Source: Hydractinia symbiolongicarpus | Lineage: Eukaryota > Cnidaria > Hydrozoa > Anthoathecata > Hydractiniidae | Reading direction: 5' to 3' | DNA length: 64,000 bases | NCBI RefSeq assembly: GCF_029227915.1 | Contig: NC_079885.1 | Location: forward strand, 930,001 to 994,000 | Part shown: positions 1 to 12,290 of the stretch, one piece after another | Layout: every line of letters starts with the position of its first letter | Position numbering within the stretch: the first letter of the stretch is position 1 | Position numbers and translations under genes: made by a program | The notes under the pieces: model-generated | Told to the model about the DNA's origin: nothing | The model's input: only the letters and a program-made list of their open reading frames with translations | Databases searched by the model: none

Positions 1-2979
1 TGGAAATGAGTTTACTCCCTGGGTACTTTCTTTGTATACTTTTGATTATACGGGCCGAGTCCGGGATTTACAGGAATTCGCAGGTTTTCGTTTGCCGGCG
101 ATTAAACTGCTTTTATTCAGCGTCTCATCAAAAATGAAAACATTCTTGAAAACTACAAGTCTCATGCGTTTTAGTGGTGAAATAATAATTTAAAAAATCG
201 TTCGGGAAATGAGTTTACTCCATGGTTACTTTCTTTGTATACTTTTGACTATGCGGGCCGAGTCTGGGTTTTACGGGAAATGGCGGGTTTTCGTTTGCCG
301 GCGATTAAACGTCTTTTATTCAGCGTCTCATCAAAAATGAAAACATTTTTGAAAATTACAAGTGTCATGCGTTTTAGTGGTGAAAAAATAATTTAAAAAA
401 TCGTTTGGGAAATGAGTTTACTCCCTGGGTACTTTCTTTGTATACTTTTGATTATACGGGCCGAGTCAAGGGTTTACGGGAAATGGCGGGTTTTCGTTTG
501 CCGGCGATTAAACTTCTTTTATTCAGCGTCTCATCAAAAATGAAAACATTTTTAAAAACTACAAGTCTCATGCGTTTTAGTGGCGAAATAATAATTTAAA
601 AAATCGTTTGGGAAATGAGTTTACACCCTGGGTACTTTCTTTGTATACTTTTGACTATACGAGCCGAGTCCAGGATTTACGGGAAATCGCAGGTTTTCGT
701 TTGCCGGCGATTAAACTTCTTTTATTCAGCGTCTCATCGAAAATGAAAACATTTTTAAAAACTACAAGTCTCATGCGTTTTAGTGGTGAAAAAGTAATTT
801 AAAAAATCGTTCGGGAAATGAGTTTACTTCATGGGTACTTTCATTGTATACTTTTGACTATACGGGCCAAGCCGGGATTTACGGGAAATCGCGGGTTTTC
901 TTTTTATTCAGCGTCTCATCAAAAATGAAAACATTTTTAAAAACTACAAGTCTTATGCGTTTTAGTGGTGAAAAAATAATTTAAAAAATCGTTCTGGAAA
1001 TGAGTTTACTCCCTGGGTACTTTCTTTGTATACTTTTGATTATACGGGCCGAGTCCGCGATTTACAGGAATTCGCAGGTTTTCGTTTGCCGGCGATTAAA
1101 CTGCTTTTATTCAGCGTCTCATCAAAAATGAAAACATTCTTGAAAACTACAAGTCTCATGCGTTTTAGTGGTGAAATAATAATTTAAAAAATCGTTCGGG
1201 AAATGAGTTTACTCCATGGTTACTTTCTTTGTATACTTTTGACTATGCGGGCCGAGTCTGGGTTTTACGGGAAATGGCGGGTTTTCGTTTGCCGGCGATT
1301 AAACGTCTTTTATTCAGCGTCTCATCAAAAATGAAAACATTTTTGAAAATTACAAGTGTCATGCGTTTTAGTGGTGAAAAAATAATTTAAAAAATCGTTT
1401 GGGAAATGAGTTTACTCCCTGGGTACTTTCTTTGTATACTTTTGATTATACGGGCCGAGTCAAGGGTTTACGGGAAATGGCGGGTTTTCGTTTGCCGGCG
1501 ATTAAACTTCTTTTATTCAGCGTCTCATCAAAAATGAAAACATTTTTAAAAACTACAAGTCTCATGCGTTTTAGTGGCGAAATAATAATTTAAAAAATCG
1601 TTTGGGAAATGAGTTTACACCCTGGGTACTTTCTTTGTATACTTTTGACTATACGAGCCGAGTCCAGGATTTACGGGAAATCGCAGGTTTTCGTTTGCCG
1701 GCGATTAAACTTCTTTTATTCAGCGTCTCATCGAAAATGAAAACATTTTTAAAAACTACAAGTCTCATGCGTTTTAGTGGTGAAAAAGTAATTTAAAAAA
1801 TCGTTCGGGAAATGAGTTTACTTCATGGGTACTTTCATTGTATACTTTTGACTATACGGGCCAAGCCGGGATTTACGGGAAATCGTGGGTTTTCTTTTAT
1901 TCAGCGTCTCATCAAAAATGAAAACATTTTTAAAAACTGCAAGTCTTATGCGTTTTAGTGGTGAAAAAATAATTTAAAAAATCGTTCTGGAAATGAATTT
2001 ACTCCCTGGGTACTTTCTTTGTATACTTTTGACTATACGGGCCGAGTCCGGGATTTACGGGAAATCGCAGGTTTTCGTTTGCCGGCGATTAAACTGCTTT
2101 TATTCAGCGTCTCATTAAAAATGATAACATTCTAGAAAACTACAAGTCTCATGCGTTTTAGTGCTGAAAAAATAATTTAAAAAATCGTTCGGGAAATGAG
2201 TTTACTCCATGGTTACTTTCTTTGTATACTTTTGACTATGCGGGCCGAGTCTGGGTTTTACGGGAAATGGCGGGTTTTCGTTTGCCGGCGATTAAACGTC
2301 TTTTATTCAGCGTCTCATCAAAAATGAAAACATTTTTGAAAATTACAAGTGTCATGCGTTTTAGTGGTGAAAAAATAATTTAAAAAATCGTTTGGGAAAT
2401 GAGTTTACTCCCTGGGTACTTTCTTTGTATACTTTTGATTATACGGGCCGAGTCAAGAGTTTACGGGAAATGGCGGGTTTTCGTTTGCCGGCGATTAAAC
2501 TTCTTTTATTCAGCGTCTCATCAAAAACGAAAACATTTTTAAAAACTACAAGTCTCATGCGTTTTAGTGGTGAAATAATAATTTAAAAAATTGTTTGGGA
2601 AATGAGTTTACACCCTGGGTACTTTCTTTGTATACTTTTGACTATACGAGCCGAGTCCAGGATTTACGGGAAATCGCAGGTTTTCGTTTGCCGGCGATTA
2701 AACTTCTTTTATTCAGCGTCTCATCGAAAATGAAAACATTTTTAAAAACTACAAGTCTCATGCGTTTTAGTGGTGAAAAAGTAATTTAAAAAATCGTTCG
2801 GGAAATGAGTTTACTTCCTGGGTACTTTCTTTGTATACTTTTGACTATACGGGCCAAGCCGGGATTTACGGGAAATCGTGGGTTTTCTTTTATTGAGCGT
2901 CTCATCAAAAATGAAAACATTTTTAAAAATACAAGTCTTATGCGTTTTAGTGGTGAAAAAATAATTTAAAAAATCGTTC
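1..2979 (+). repeat. Pentameric higher-order repeat, three tandem copies of about 993 bp
   Basis: The string TGGAAATGA starts at 1, 995 and 1988, and again at about 2980, giving periods of 994, 993 and 992 bp. Each unit holds four 203 bp monomers and one short monomer of 181-182 bp. Site variants recur in the same order in each copy, for example TCAAGGGTTTACGG in the third monomer and ACTATACGAGCC in the fourth. The third copy has drifted slightly: it has GAATTTACT and an ATTCTAGAAAAC variant. Confidence 0.9.
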
Positions 2980-4579
2980 TGGAAATGAATTTACTCCCTG
3001 GGTACTTTCTTTGTATACTTTTGACTATACGGGCCGAGTCCGGGATTTACGGGAAATCGCAGGTTTTCGTTTGCCGGCGATTAAACTGCTTTTATTCAGC
3101 GTCTCATTAAAAATGATAACATTCTAGAAAACTACAAGTCTCATGCGTTTTAGTGGTGAAATAATAATTTAAAAAATCGTTTGGGAAATGAATTTACTCC
3201 CTGGGTACTTTCTTTGTATACTTTTGACTATACGGGCCGAGTCCAGGATTTACGGGAAATCGCAGGTTTTCGTTTGCCGGCGATTAAACTTCTTTTATTC
3301 ACCGTCTCATCAAAAATGAAAGCTTTTTTAAAAACTACAAGTGTCATGCGTGTTAGTGGTGAAAAAATAATTTAAAAAATCGTTCGGGAAATGAGTTTAC
3401 TCCCTGGGTACTTTCTTTGTATACTTTTGATTACACGGGCCGAGTCCAGGGTTTACGGGAAATGGCGGGTTTTCGTTTGCCGGCGATTAAACTTCTTTTA
3501 TTCAGCGTCTCATCAAAAATGAAAACATTTTTAAAAACTACAAGTCTCATGGGCTTTAGTGGTGAAATAATAATTTAAAAAATCGTTCGGAAAATGAGTT
3601 TACACCCCGGGTACTTTCTTATTATACTTTTGATTATACGGGCCGAGTCCGGTATTTACGGGAAATCGCAGGTTTTCGTTTGCCGGCGATTAAACTTCTT
3701 TCATTCAGCGTCTCATCAAAAATGAAAACATTTTTGAAAACTACAAGTCTCATGCGTTTTAGTGGTGAAAATATAATTTAAAAAATCGTTCGGGAAATGA
3801 GTTTACTCCCTGGGTACTTTCTTTGTATACTTTTGACTATACGGGCTGAGTGCGGGATTCACGGGAAGTCGCGGGTTTTTGTTTCCCGGCGATTAAACTT
3901 CTTTTATTCAGCGCCTCAGCAAAAATGAAAACATTTTTAAAAACTACAAGTCTCATGCGTTTTAGTGGTGAAAAAATAATTTAAAAAATCGTTCGGGAAA
4001 TGAGTTTAATCCCTGGATACTTTCTTTGTATACTTTTGACTATACGGGCCGAGTCCGGGATTTACGGGAAATCGCAGGTTTTCGTTTGCCGGCGATTAAA
4101 CTTCTTTTATTCAGCGTCTCATCAAAAATGAAAACATTTTTAAAAACTACAAGTCTCATGCGTTTTAGTGGTGAAATAATAATTTAAAAAATCGTTTGGG
4201 AAATGAGTTTACACCCTGGGTACTTTCTTTGTATACTTTTGACTATACGGGCCAAGCCGGGATTTACGGGAAATCGCGGGTTTTCTTTTATTCAGCGTCT
4301 CATCAAAAATGAAAACATTTTTAAAAACTACAAGTCTTATGCGTTTTAGTGGTGAAAAAATAATTTAAAAAATCGTTCTGGAAATGAGTTTACTCCCTGG
4401 GTACTTTCTTTGTATACTTTTGACTATACGGGCCGAGTCCGGGATTTACGGGAAATCGCAGGTTTTCGTTTGCCGGCGATTAAACTGCTTTTATTCAGCG
4501 TCTCATCAAAAATGATAGCATTCTTGAAAACTACAAGTCTCATGCGTTTTAGTGGTGAAATAATAATTTAAAAAATCGT

Positions 4580-7500
4580 TTGGGAAATGAGTTTACTCCC
4601 TGGGTACTTTCTTTGTATACTTTTGACTATATGGGCCGAGTCCAGGATTTACGGGAAATCGCAGGTTTTCGTTTGCCGGCGATTAAACTTCTTTTATTCA
4701 CCGTCTCATCAAAAATGAAAACTTTTTTAAAAACTACAAGTGTCATGCGTTTTAGTGGTGAAAAAATAATTTAAAAAATCGTTCGGGAAATGAGTTTACT
4801 CCCTGGGTACTTTCTTTGTATACTTTTGATTATACGGGCCGAGTCCAGGGTTTACGGGAAATGGCGGGTTTTCGTTTGCCGGCGATTAAACTTCTTTTAT
4901 TCAGCGTCTCATCAAAAATGAAAACATTTTTAAAAACTACAAGTCTCATGGGCTTTAGTGGTGAAATAATAATTTAAAAAATCGTTCGGAAAATGAGTTT
5001 ACACCCTGGGTACTTTCTTATTTACTTTTGATTATACGGGCCGAGTCCAGGATTTACGGGAAATCGCAGGTTTTCGTTTGCCGGCGATTAAACTTCTTTC
5101 ATTCAGCGTCTCATCGAAAATGAAAACATTTTTAAAAACTACAAGTCTCATGCGTTTTAGTGGTGAAAAAGTAATTTAAAAAATCGTTCGGGAAATGAGT
5201 TTACTTCCTGGGTACTTTCTTTGTATACTTTTGACTATACGGGCCAAGCCGGGATTTACGGGAAATCGCGGGTTTTCTTTTATTCAGCGTCTCATCAAAA
5301 ATGAAAACATTTTTAAAAACTACAAGTCTTATGCGTTTTAGTGGTGAAAAAATAATTTAAAAAATCGTTCTGGAAATGAGTTTACTCCCTGGGTACTTTC
5401 TTATTATACTTTTGATTATACGGGCCGAGTCCGGTATTTACGGGAAATCGCAGGTTTTCGTTTGCCGGCGATTAAACTTCTTTCATTCAGCGTCTCATCA
5501 AAAATGAAAACATTTTTGAAAACTACAAGTCTCATGCGTTTTAGTGGTGAAAATATAATTTAAAAAATCGTTCGGGAAATGAGTTTACTCCCTGGGTACT
5601 TTCTTTGTATACTTTTGACTATACGGGCTGAGTGCGGGATTCACGGGAAGTCGCGGGTTTTTGTTTCCCGGCGATTAAACTTCTTTTATTCAGCGTCTCA
5701 GCAAAAATGAAAACATTTTTAAAAACTACAAGTCTCATGCGTTTTAGTGGTGAAAAAATAATTTAAAAAATCGTTCGGGAAATGAGTTTAATCCCTGGAT
5801 ACTTTCTTTGTATACTTTTGACTATACGGGCCGAGTCCGGGATTTACGGGAAATCGCAGGTTTTCGTTTGCCGGCGATTAAACTTCTTTTATTCAGCGTC
5901 TCATCAAAAATGAAAACATTTTTAAAAACTACAAGTCTCATGCGTTTTAGTGGTGAAATAATAATTTAAAAAATCGTTTGGGAAATGAGTTTACACCCTG
6001 GGTACTTTCTTTGTATACTTTTGACTATACGGGCCAAGCCGGGATTTACGGGAAATCGCGGGTTTTCTTTTATTCAGCGTCTCATCAAAAATGAAAACAT
6101 TTTTAAAAACTACAAGTCTTATGCGTTTTAGTGGTGAAAAAATAATTTAAAAAATCGTTCTGGAAATGAGTTTACTCCCTGGGTACTTTCTTTGTATACT
6201 TTTGACTATACGGGCCGAGTCCGGGATTTACGGGAAATCGCAGGTTTTCGTTTGCCGGCGATTAAACTGCTTTTATTCAGCGTCTCATCAAAAATGATAG
6301 CATTCTTGAAAACTACTAGTCTCATGCGTTTTAGTGGTGAAATAATAATTTAAAAAATCGTTTGGGAAATGAGTTTACACCCTGGGTACTTTCTTTGTAT
6401 ACTTTTGACTATACGGGCCAAGCCGGGATTTACGGGAAATCGCGGGTTTTCTTTTATTCAGCGTCTCATCAAAAATGAAAACATTTTTAAAAACTACAAG
6501 TCTTATGCGTTTTAGTGGTGAAAAAATAATTTAAAAAATCGTTCTGGAAATGAGTTTACTCCCTGGGTACTTTCTTTGTATACTTTTGACTATACGGGCC
6601 GAGTCCGGGATTTACGGGAAATCGCAGGTTTTCGTTTGCCGGCGATTAAACTGCTTTTATTCAGCGTCTCATCAAAAATGATAGCATTCTTGAAAACTAC
6701 AAGTCTCATGCGTTTTAGTGGTGAAATAATAATTTAAAAAATCGTTTGGGAAATGAGTTTACTCCCTGGGTACTTTCTTTGTATACTTTTGACTATACGG
6801 GCCGAGTCCAGGATTTACGGGAAATCGCAGGTTTTCGTTTGCCGGCGTTTAAACTTCTTTTATTCACCGTCTCATCAAAAATGAAAACTTTTTTAAAAAC
6901 TACAAGTGTCATGCGTTTTAGTGGTGAAAAAATAATTTAAAAAATCGTTCGGGAAATGAGTTTACTCCCTGGGTACTTTCTTTGTATACTTTTGATTATA
7001 CGGGCCGAGTCCAGGGTTTACGGGAAATGGCGGGTTTTCGTTTGCCGGCGATTAAACTTCTTTTATTCAGCGTCTCATCAAAAATGAAAACATTTTTAAA
7101 AACTACAAGTCTCATGGGCTTTAGTGGTGAAATAATAATTTAAAAAATCGTTCGGAAAATGAGTTTACACCCTGGGTACTTTCTTATTTACTTTTGATTA
7201 TACGGGCCGAGTCCAGGATTTACGGGAAATCGCAGGTTTTCGTTTGCCGGCGATTAAACTTCTTTCATTCAGCGTCTCATCGAAAATGAAAACATTTTTA
7301 AAAACTACAAGTCTCATGCGTTTTAGTGGTGAAAAAGTAATTTAAAAAATCGTTCGGGAAATGAGTTTACTTCCTGGGTACTTTCTTTGTATACTTTTGA
7401 CTATACGGGCCAAGCCGGGATTTACGGGAAATCGCGGGTTTTCTTTTATTCAGCGTCTCATCAAAAATGAAAACATTTTTAAAAACTACAAGTCTTATGC

Positions 7501-10500
7501 GTTTTAGTGGTGAAAAAATAATTTAAAAAATCGTTCTGGAAATGAGTTTACTCCCTGGGTACTTTCTTATTATACTTTTGATTATACGGGCCGAGTCCGG
7601 GATTTACGGGAAATCGCAGGTTTTCGTTTGCCGGCAATTAAACTTCTTTCATTCAGCGTCTCATCAAAAATGAAAACATTTTTGAAAACTGCAAGTCTCA
7701 TGGGTTTTAGAGGTGAAAATATAATTTAAAAAATCGTTCGGGAAATGAGTTTACTCCCTGGGTACTTTCTTTGTATACTTTTGACTATACGGGCTGAGTG
7801 CGAGATTCACGGGAAGTCGCGGGTTTTCGTTTCCCGGCGATTAAACTTCTTTTATTCAGCGTCTCAGCAAAAATGAAAACATTTTTAAAAACTACAAGTC
7901 TCATGCGTTTTAGTGGTGAAAAAATAATTTAAAAAATCGTTCGGGAAATGAGTTTATTCCCTGGATACTTTCTTTGTATACTTTTGACTATACGGGCCGA
8001 GTCCGGGATTTACGGGAAATCGCAGGTTTTCGTTTGCCGGCGATTAAACTTCTTTTATTCAGCGTCTCATCAAAAATGAAAACATTTTTAAAAACTACAA
8101 GTCTTATGCGTTTTAGTGGTGAAAAAATAATTTAAAAAATCGTTCGGGAAATGAGTTTATTCCCTGGATACTTTCTTTGTATACTTTTGACTATACGGGC
8201 CGAGTCCGGGATTTACGGGAAATCGCAGGTTTTCGTTTGCCGGCGATTAAACTTCTTTTATTCAGCGTCTCATCAAAAATGAAAACATTTTTAAAAACTA
8301 CAAGTCTCATGCGTTTTAGTGGTGAAATAATAATTTAAAAAATCGTTTGGGAAATGAGTTTACACCCTGGGTACTTTCTTTGTATACTTTTGACTATACG
8401 GGCCAAGCCGGGATTTACGGGAAATCGCGGGTTTTCTTTTATTCAGCGTCTCATCAAAAATGAAAACATTTTCAAAAACTACAAGTCTTATGCGTTTTAG
8501 TGGTGAAAAAATAATTTAAAAAATCGTTCTGGAAATGAGTTTACTCCCTGGGTACTTTCTTTGTATACTTTTGACTATACGGGCCGAGTCCGGGATTTAC
8601 GGGAAATCGCAGGTTTTCGTTTGCCGGCGATTAAACTGCTTTTATTCAGCGTCTCATCAAAAATGATAGCATTCTTGAAAACTACAAGTCTCATGCGTTT
8701 TAGTGGTGAAATAATAATTTAAAAAATCGTTTGGGAAATGAGTTTACACCCTGGGTACTTTCTTTGTATACTTTTGACTATACGGGCCAAGCCGGGATTT
8801 ACGGGAAATCGCGGGTTTTCTTTTATTCAGCGTCTCATCAAAAATGAAAACATTTTTAAAAACTACAAGTCTTATGCGTTTTAGTGGTGAAAAAATAATT
8901 TAAAAAATCGTTCTGGAAATGAGTTTACTCCCTGGGTACTTTCTTTGTATACTTTTGACTATACGGGCCGAGTCCGGGATTTACGGGAAATCGCAGGTTT
9001 TCGTTTGCCGGCGATTAAACTGCTTTTATTCAGCGTCTCATCAAAAATGATAGCATTCTTGAAAACTACAAGTCTCATGCGTTTTAGTGGTGAAATAATA
9101 ATTTAAAAAATCGTTTGGGAAATGAGTTTACTCCCTGGGTACTTTCTTTGTATACTTTTGACTATACGGGCCGAGTCCAGGATTTACGGGAAATCGCAGG
9201 TTTTCGTTTGCCGGCGTTTAAACTTCTTTTATTCACCGTCTCATCAAAAATGAAAACTTTTTTAAAAACTACAAGTGTCATGCGTTTTAGTGGTGAAAAA
9301 ATAATTTAAAAAATCGTTCGGGAAATGAGTTTACTCCCTGGGTACTTTCTTTGTATACTTTTGATTATACGGGCCGAGTCCAGGGTTTACGGGAAATGGC
9401 GGGTTTTCGTTTGCCGGCGATTAAACTTCTTTTATTCAGCGTCTCATCAAAAATGAAAACATTTTTAAAAACTACAAGTCTCATGGGCTTTAGTGGTGAA
9501 ATAATAATTTAAAAAATCGTTCGGAAAATGAGTTTACACCCTGGGTACTTTCTTATTTACTTTTGATTATACGGGCCGAGTCCAGGATTTACGGGAAATC
9601 GCAGGTTTTCGTTTGCCGGCGATTAAACTTCTTTCATTCAGCGTCTCATCGAAAATGAAAACATTTTTAAAAACTACAAGTCTCATGCGTTTTAGTGGTG
9701 AAAAAGTAATTTAAAAAATCGTTCGGGAAATGAGTTTACTTCCTGGGTACTTTCTTTGTATACTTTTGACTATACGGGCCAAGCCGGGATTTACGGGAAA
9801 TCGCGGGTTTTCTTTTATTCAGCGTCTCATCAAAAATGAAAACATTTTTAAAAACTACAAGTCTTATGCGTTTTAGTGGTGAAAAAATAATTTAAAAAAT
9901 CGTTCTGGAAATGAGTTTACTCCCTGGGTACTTTCTTATTATACTTTTGATTATACGGGCCGAGTCCGGTATTTACGGGAAATCGCAGGTTTTCGTTTGC
10001 CGGCAATTAAACTTCTTTCATTCAGCGTCTCATCAAAAATGAAAACATTTTTGAAAACTGCAAGTCTCATGGGTTTTAGAGGTGAAAATATAATTTAAAA
10101 AATCGTTCGGGAAATGAGTTTACTCCCTGGGTACTTTCTTTGTATACTTTTGACTATACGGGCTGAGTGCGGGATTCACGGGAAGTCGCGGGTTTTCGTT
10201 TCCCGGCGATTAAACTTCTTTTATTCAGCGTCTCAGCAAAAATGAAAACATTTTTAAAAACTACAAGTCTCATGCGTTTTAGTGGTGAAAAAATAATTTA
10301 AAAAATCGTTCGGGAAATGAGTTTATTCCCTGGATACTTTCTTTGTATACTATTGACTATACGGGCCGAGTCCGGGATTTACGGGAAATCGCAGGTTTTC
10401 GTTTGCCGGCGATTAAACTTCTTTTATTCAGCGTCTCATCAAAAATGAAAACATTTTTAAAAACTACAAGTCTTATGCGTTTTAGTGGTGAAAAAATAAT

Positions 10501-12290
10501 TTAAAAAATCGTTCGGGAAATGAGTTTATTCCCTGGATACTTTCTTTGTATACTTTTGACTATACGGGCCGAGTCCGGGATTTACGGGAAATCGCAGGTT
10601 TTCGTTTGCCGGCGATTAAACTTCTTTTATTCAGCGTCTCATCAAAAATGAAAACATTTTTAAAAACTACAAGTCTTATGCGTTTTAGTGGTGAAAAAAT
10701 AATTTAAAAAATCGTTCGGGAAATGAGTTTATTCCCTGGATACTTTCTTTGTATACTTTTGACTATACGGGCCGAGTCCGGGATTTACGGGAAATCGCAG
10801 GTTTTCGTTTGCCGGCGATTAAACTTCTTTTATTCAGCGTCTCATCAAAAATGAAAACATTTTTAAAAACTACAAGTCTCATGCGTTTTAGTGGTGAAAA
10901 AGTAATTTAAAAAATCGTTCGGGAAATGAGTTTACTTCCTGGGTACTTTCTTTGTATACTTTTGACTATACGGGCCAAGCCGGGATTTACGGGAAATCGC
11001 GGGTTTTCTTTTATTCAGCGTCTTATCAAAAATGAAAACATTTTTAAAAACTACAAGTCTTATGCGTTTTAGTGGTGAAAAAATAATTTAAAAAATCGTT
11101 CTGGAAATGAGTTTACTCCCTGGGTACTTTCTTATTATACTTTTGATTATACGGGCCGAGTCCGGTATTTACGGGAAATCGCAGGTTTTCGTTTGCCGGC
11201 GATTAAACTTCTTTCATTCAGCGTCTCATCAAAAATGAAAACATTTTTGAAAACTACAAGTCTCATGCGTTTTAGTGGTGAAAATATAATTTAAAAAATC
11301 GTTCGGGAAATGAGTTTACTCCCTGGGTACTTTCTTTGTATACTTTTGACTATACGGGCTGAGTGCGGGATTCACGGGAAGTCGCGGGTTTTTGTTTCCC
11401 GGCGATTAAACTTCTTTTATTCAGCGTCTCAGCAAAAATGAAAACATTTTTAAAAACTACAAGTCTCATGCGTTTTAGTGGTGAAAAAATAATTTAAAAA
11501 ATCGTTCGGGAAATGAGTTTAATCCCTGGATACTTTCTTTGTATACTTTTGACTATACGGGCCGAGTCCGGGATTTACGGGAAATCGCAGGTTTTCGTTT
11601 GCCGGCGATTAAACTTCTTTTATTCAGCGTCTCATCAAAAATGAAAACATTTTTAAAAACTACAAGTCTCATGCGTTTTAGTGGTGAAATAATAATTTAA
11701 AAAATCGTTTGGGAAATGAGTTTACACCCTGGGTACTTTCTTTGTATACTTTTGACTATACGGGCCAAGCCGGGATTTACGGGAAATCGCGGGTTTTCTT
11801 TTATTCAGCGTCTCATCAAAAATGAAAACATTTTTAAAAACTACAAGTCTTATGCGTTTTAGTGGTGAAAAAATAATTTAAAAAATCGTTCTGGAAATGA
11901 GTTTACTCCCTGGGTACTTTCTTTGTATACTTTTGACTATACGGGCCGAGTCCGGGATTTACGGGAAATCGCAGGTTTTCGTTTGCCGGCGATTAAACTG
12001 CTTTTATTCAGCGTCTCATCAAAAATGATAGCATTCTTGAAAACTACAAGTCTCATGCGTTTTAGTGGTGAAATAATAATTTAAAAAATCGTTTGGGAAA
12101 TGAGTTTACTCCCTGGGTACTTTCTTTGTATACTTTTGACTATACGGGCCGAGTCCAGGATTTACGGGAAATCGCAGGTTTTCGTTTGCCGGCGTTTAAA
12201 CTTCTTTTATTCACCGTCTCATCAAAAATGAAAACTTTTTTAAAAACTACAAGTGTCATGCGTTTTAGTGGTGAAAAAATAATTTAAAAA
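4580..12290 (+). repeat. Multimeric higher-order repeat of variable length (2166, 2369, 2978 bp)
   Basis: A diagnostic monomer with CACCGTCTCATC and AAAACTTTTTTAAAAAC recurs at about 4580, 6746, 9115 and 12093. The spacings are 2166, 2369 and 2978 bp, differing by 203 and 609 bp, which is one and three whole monomers. The next monomers in each unit also recur in order, such as CATGGGCTTTAGTGG and the variant CTTATTTACTTTTG. This suggests one unit enlarged stepwise by gain of monomers. Unit borders are approximate. Confidence 0.85.

Noticed and set aside
405-599. Recurrent 64-codon open frames (MGNEFTPWVLS...) throughout the forward array, and their minus-strand equivalents after 27298
   Set aside because: They start at TTG rather than ATG, repeat once per monomer, and the 203 bp period shifts frame every repeat. 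They are a by-product of the monomer sequence, not genes.
1786-1815. CENP-B box in the satellite monomer
   Set aside because: TTCGGGAAATGAG matches only the first part of the box (TTCG, then A at the right distance) and lacks the CGGG half. CCCGTATAGTCGAA in the reverse arm has the wrong spacing by one base.
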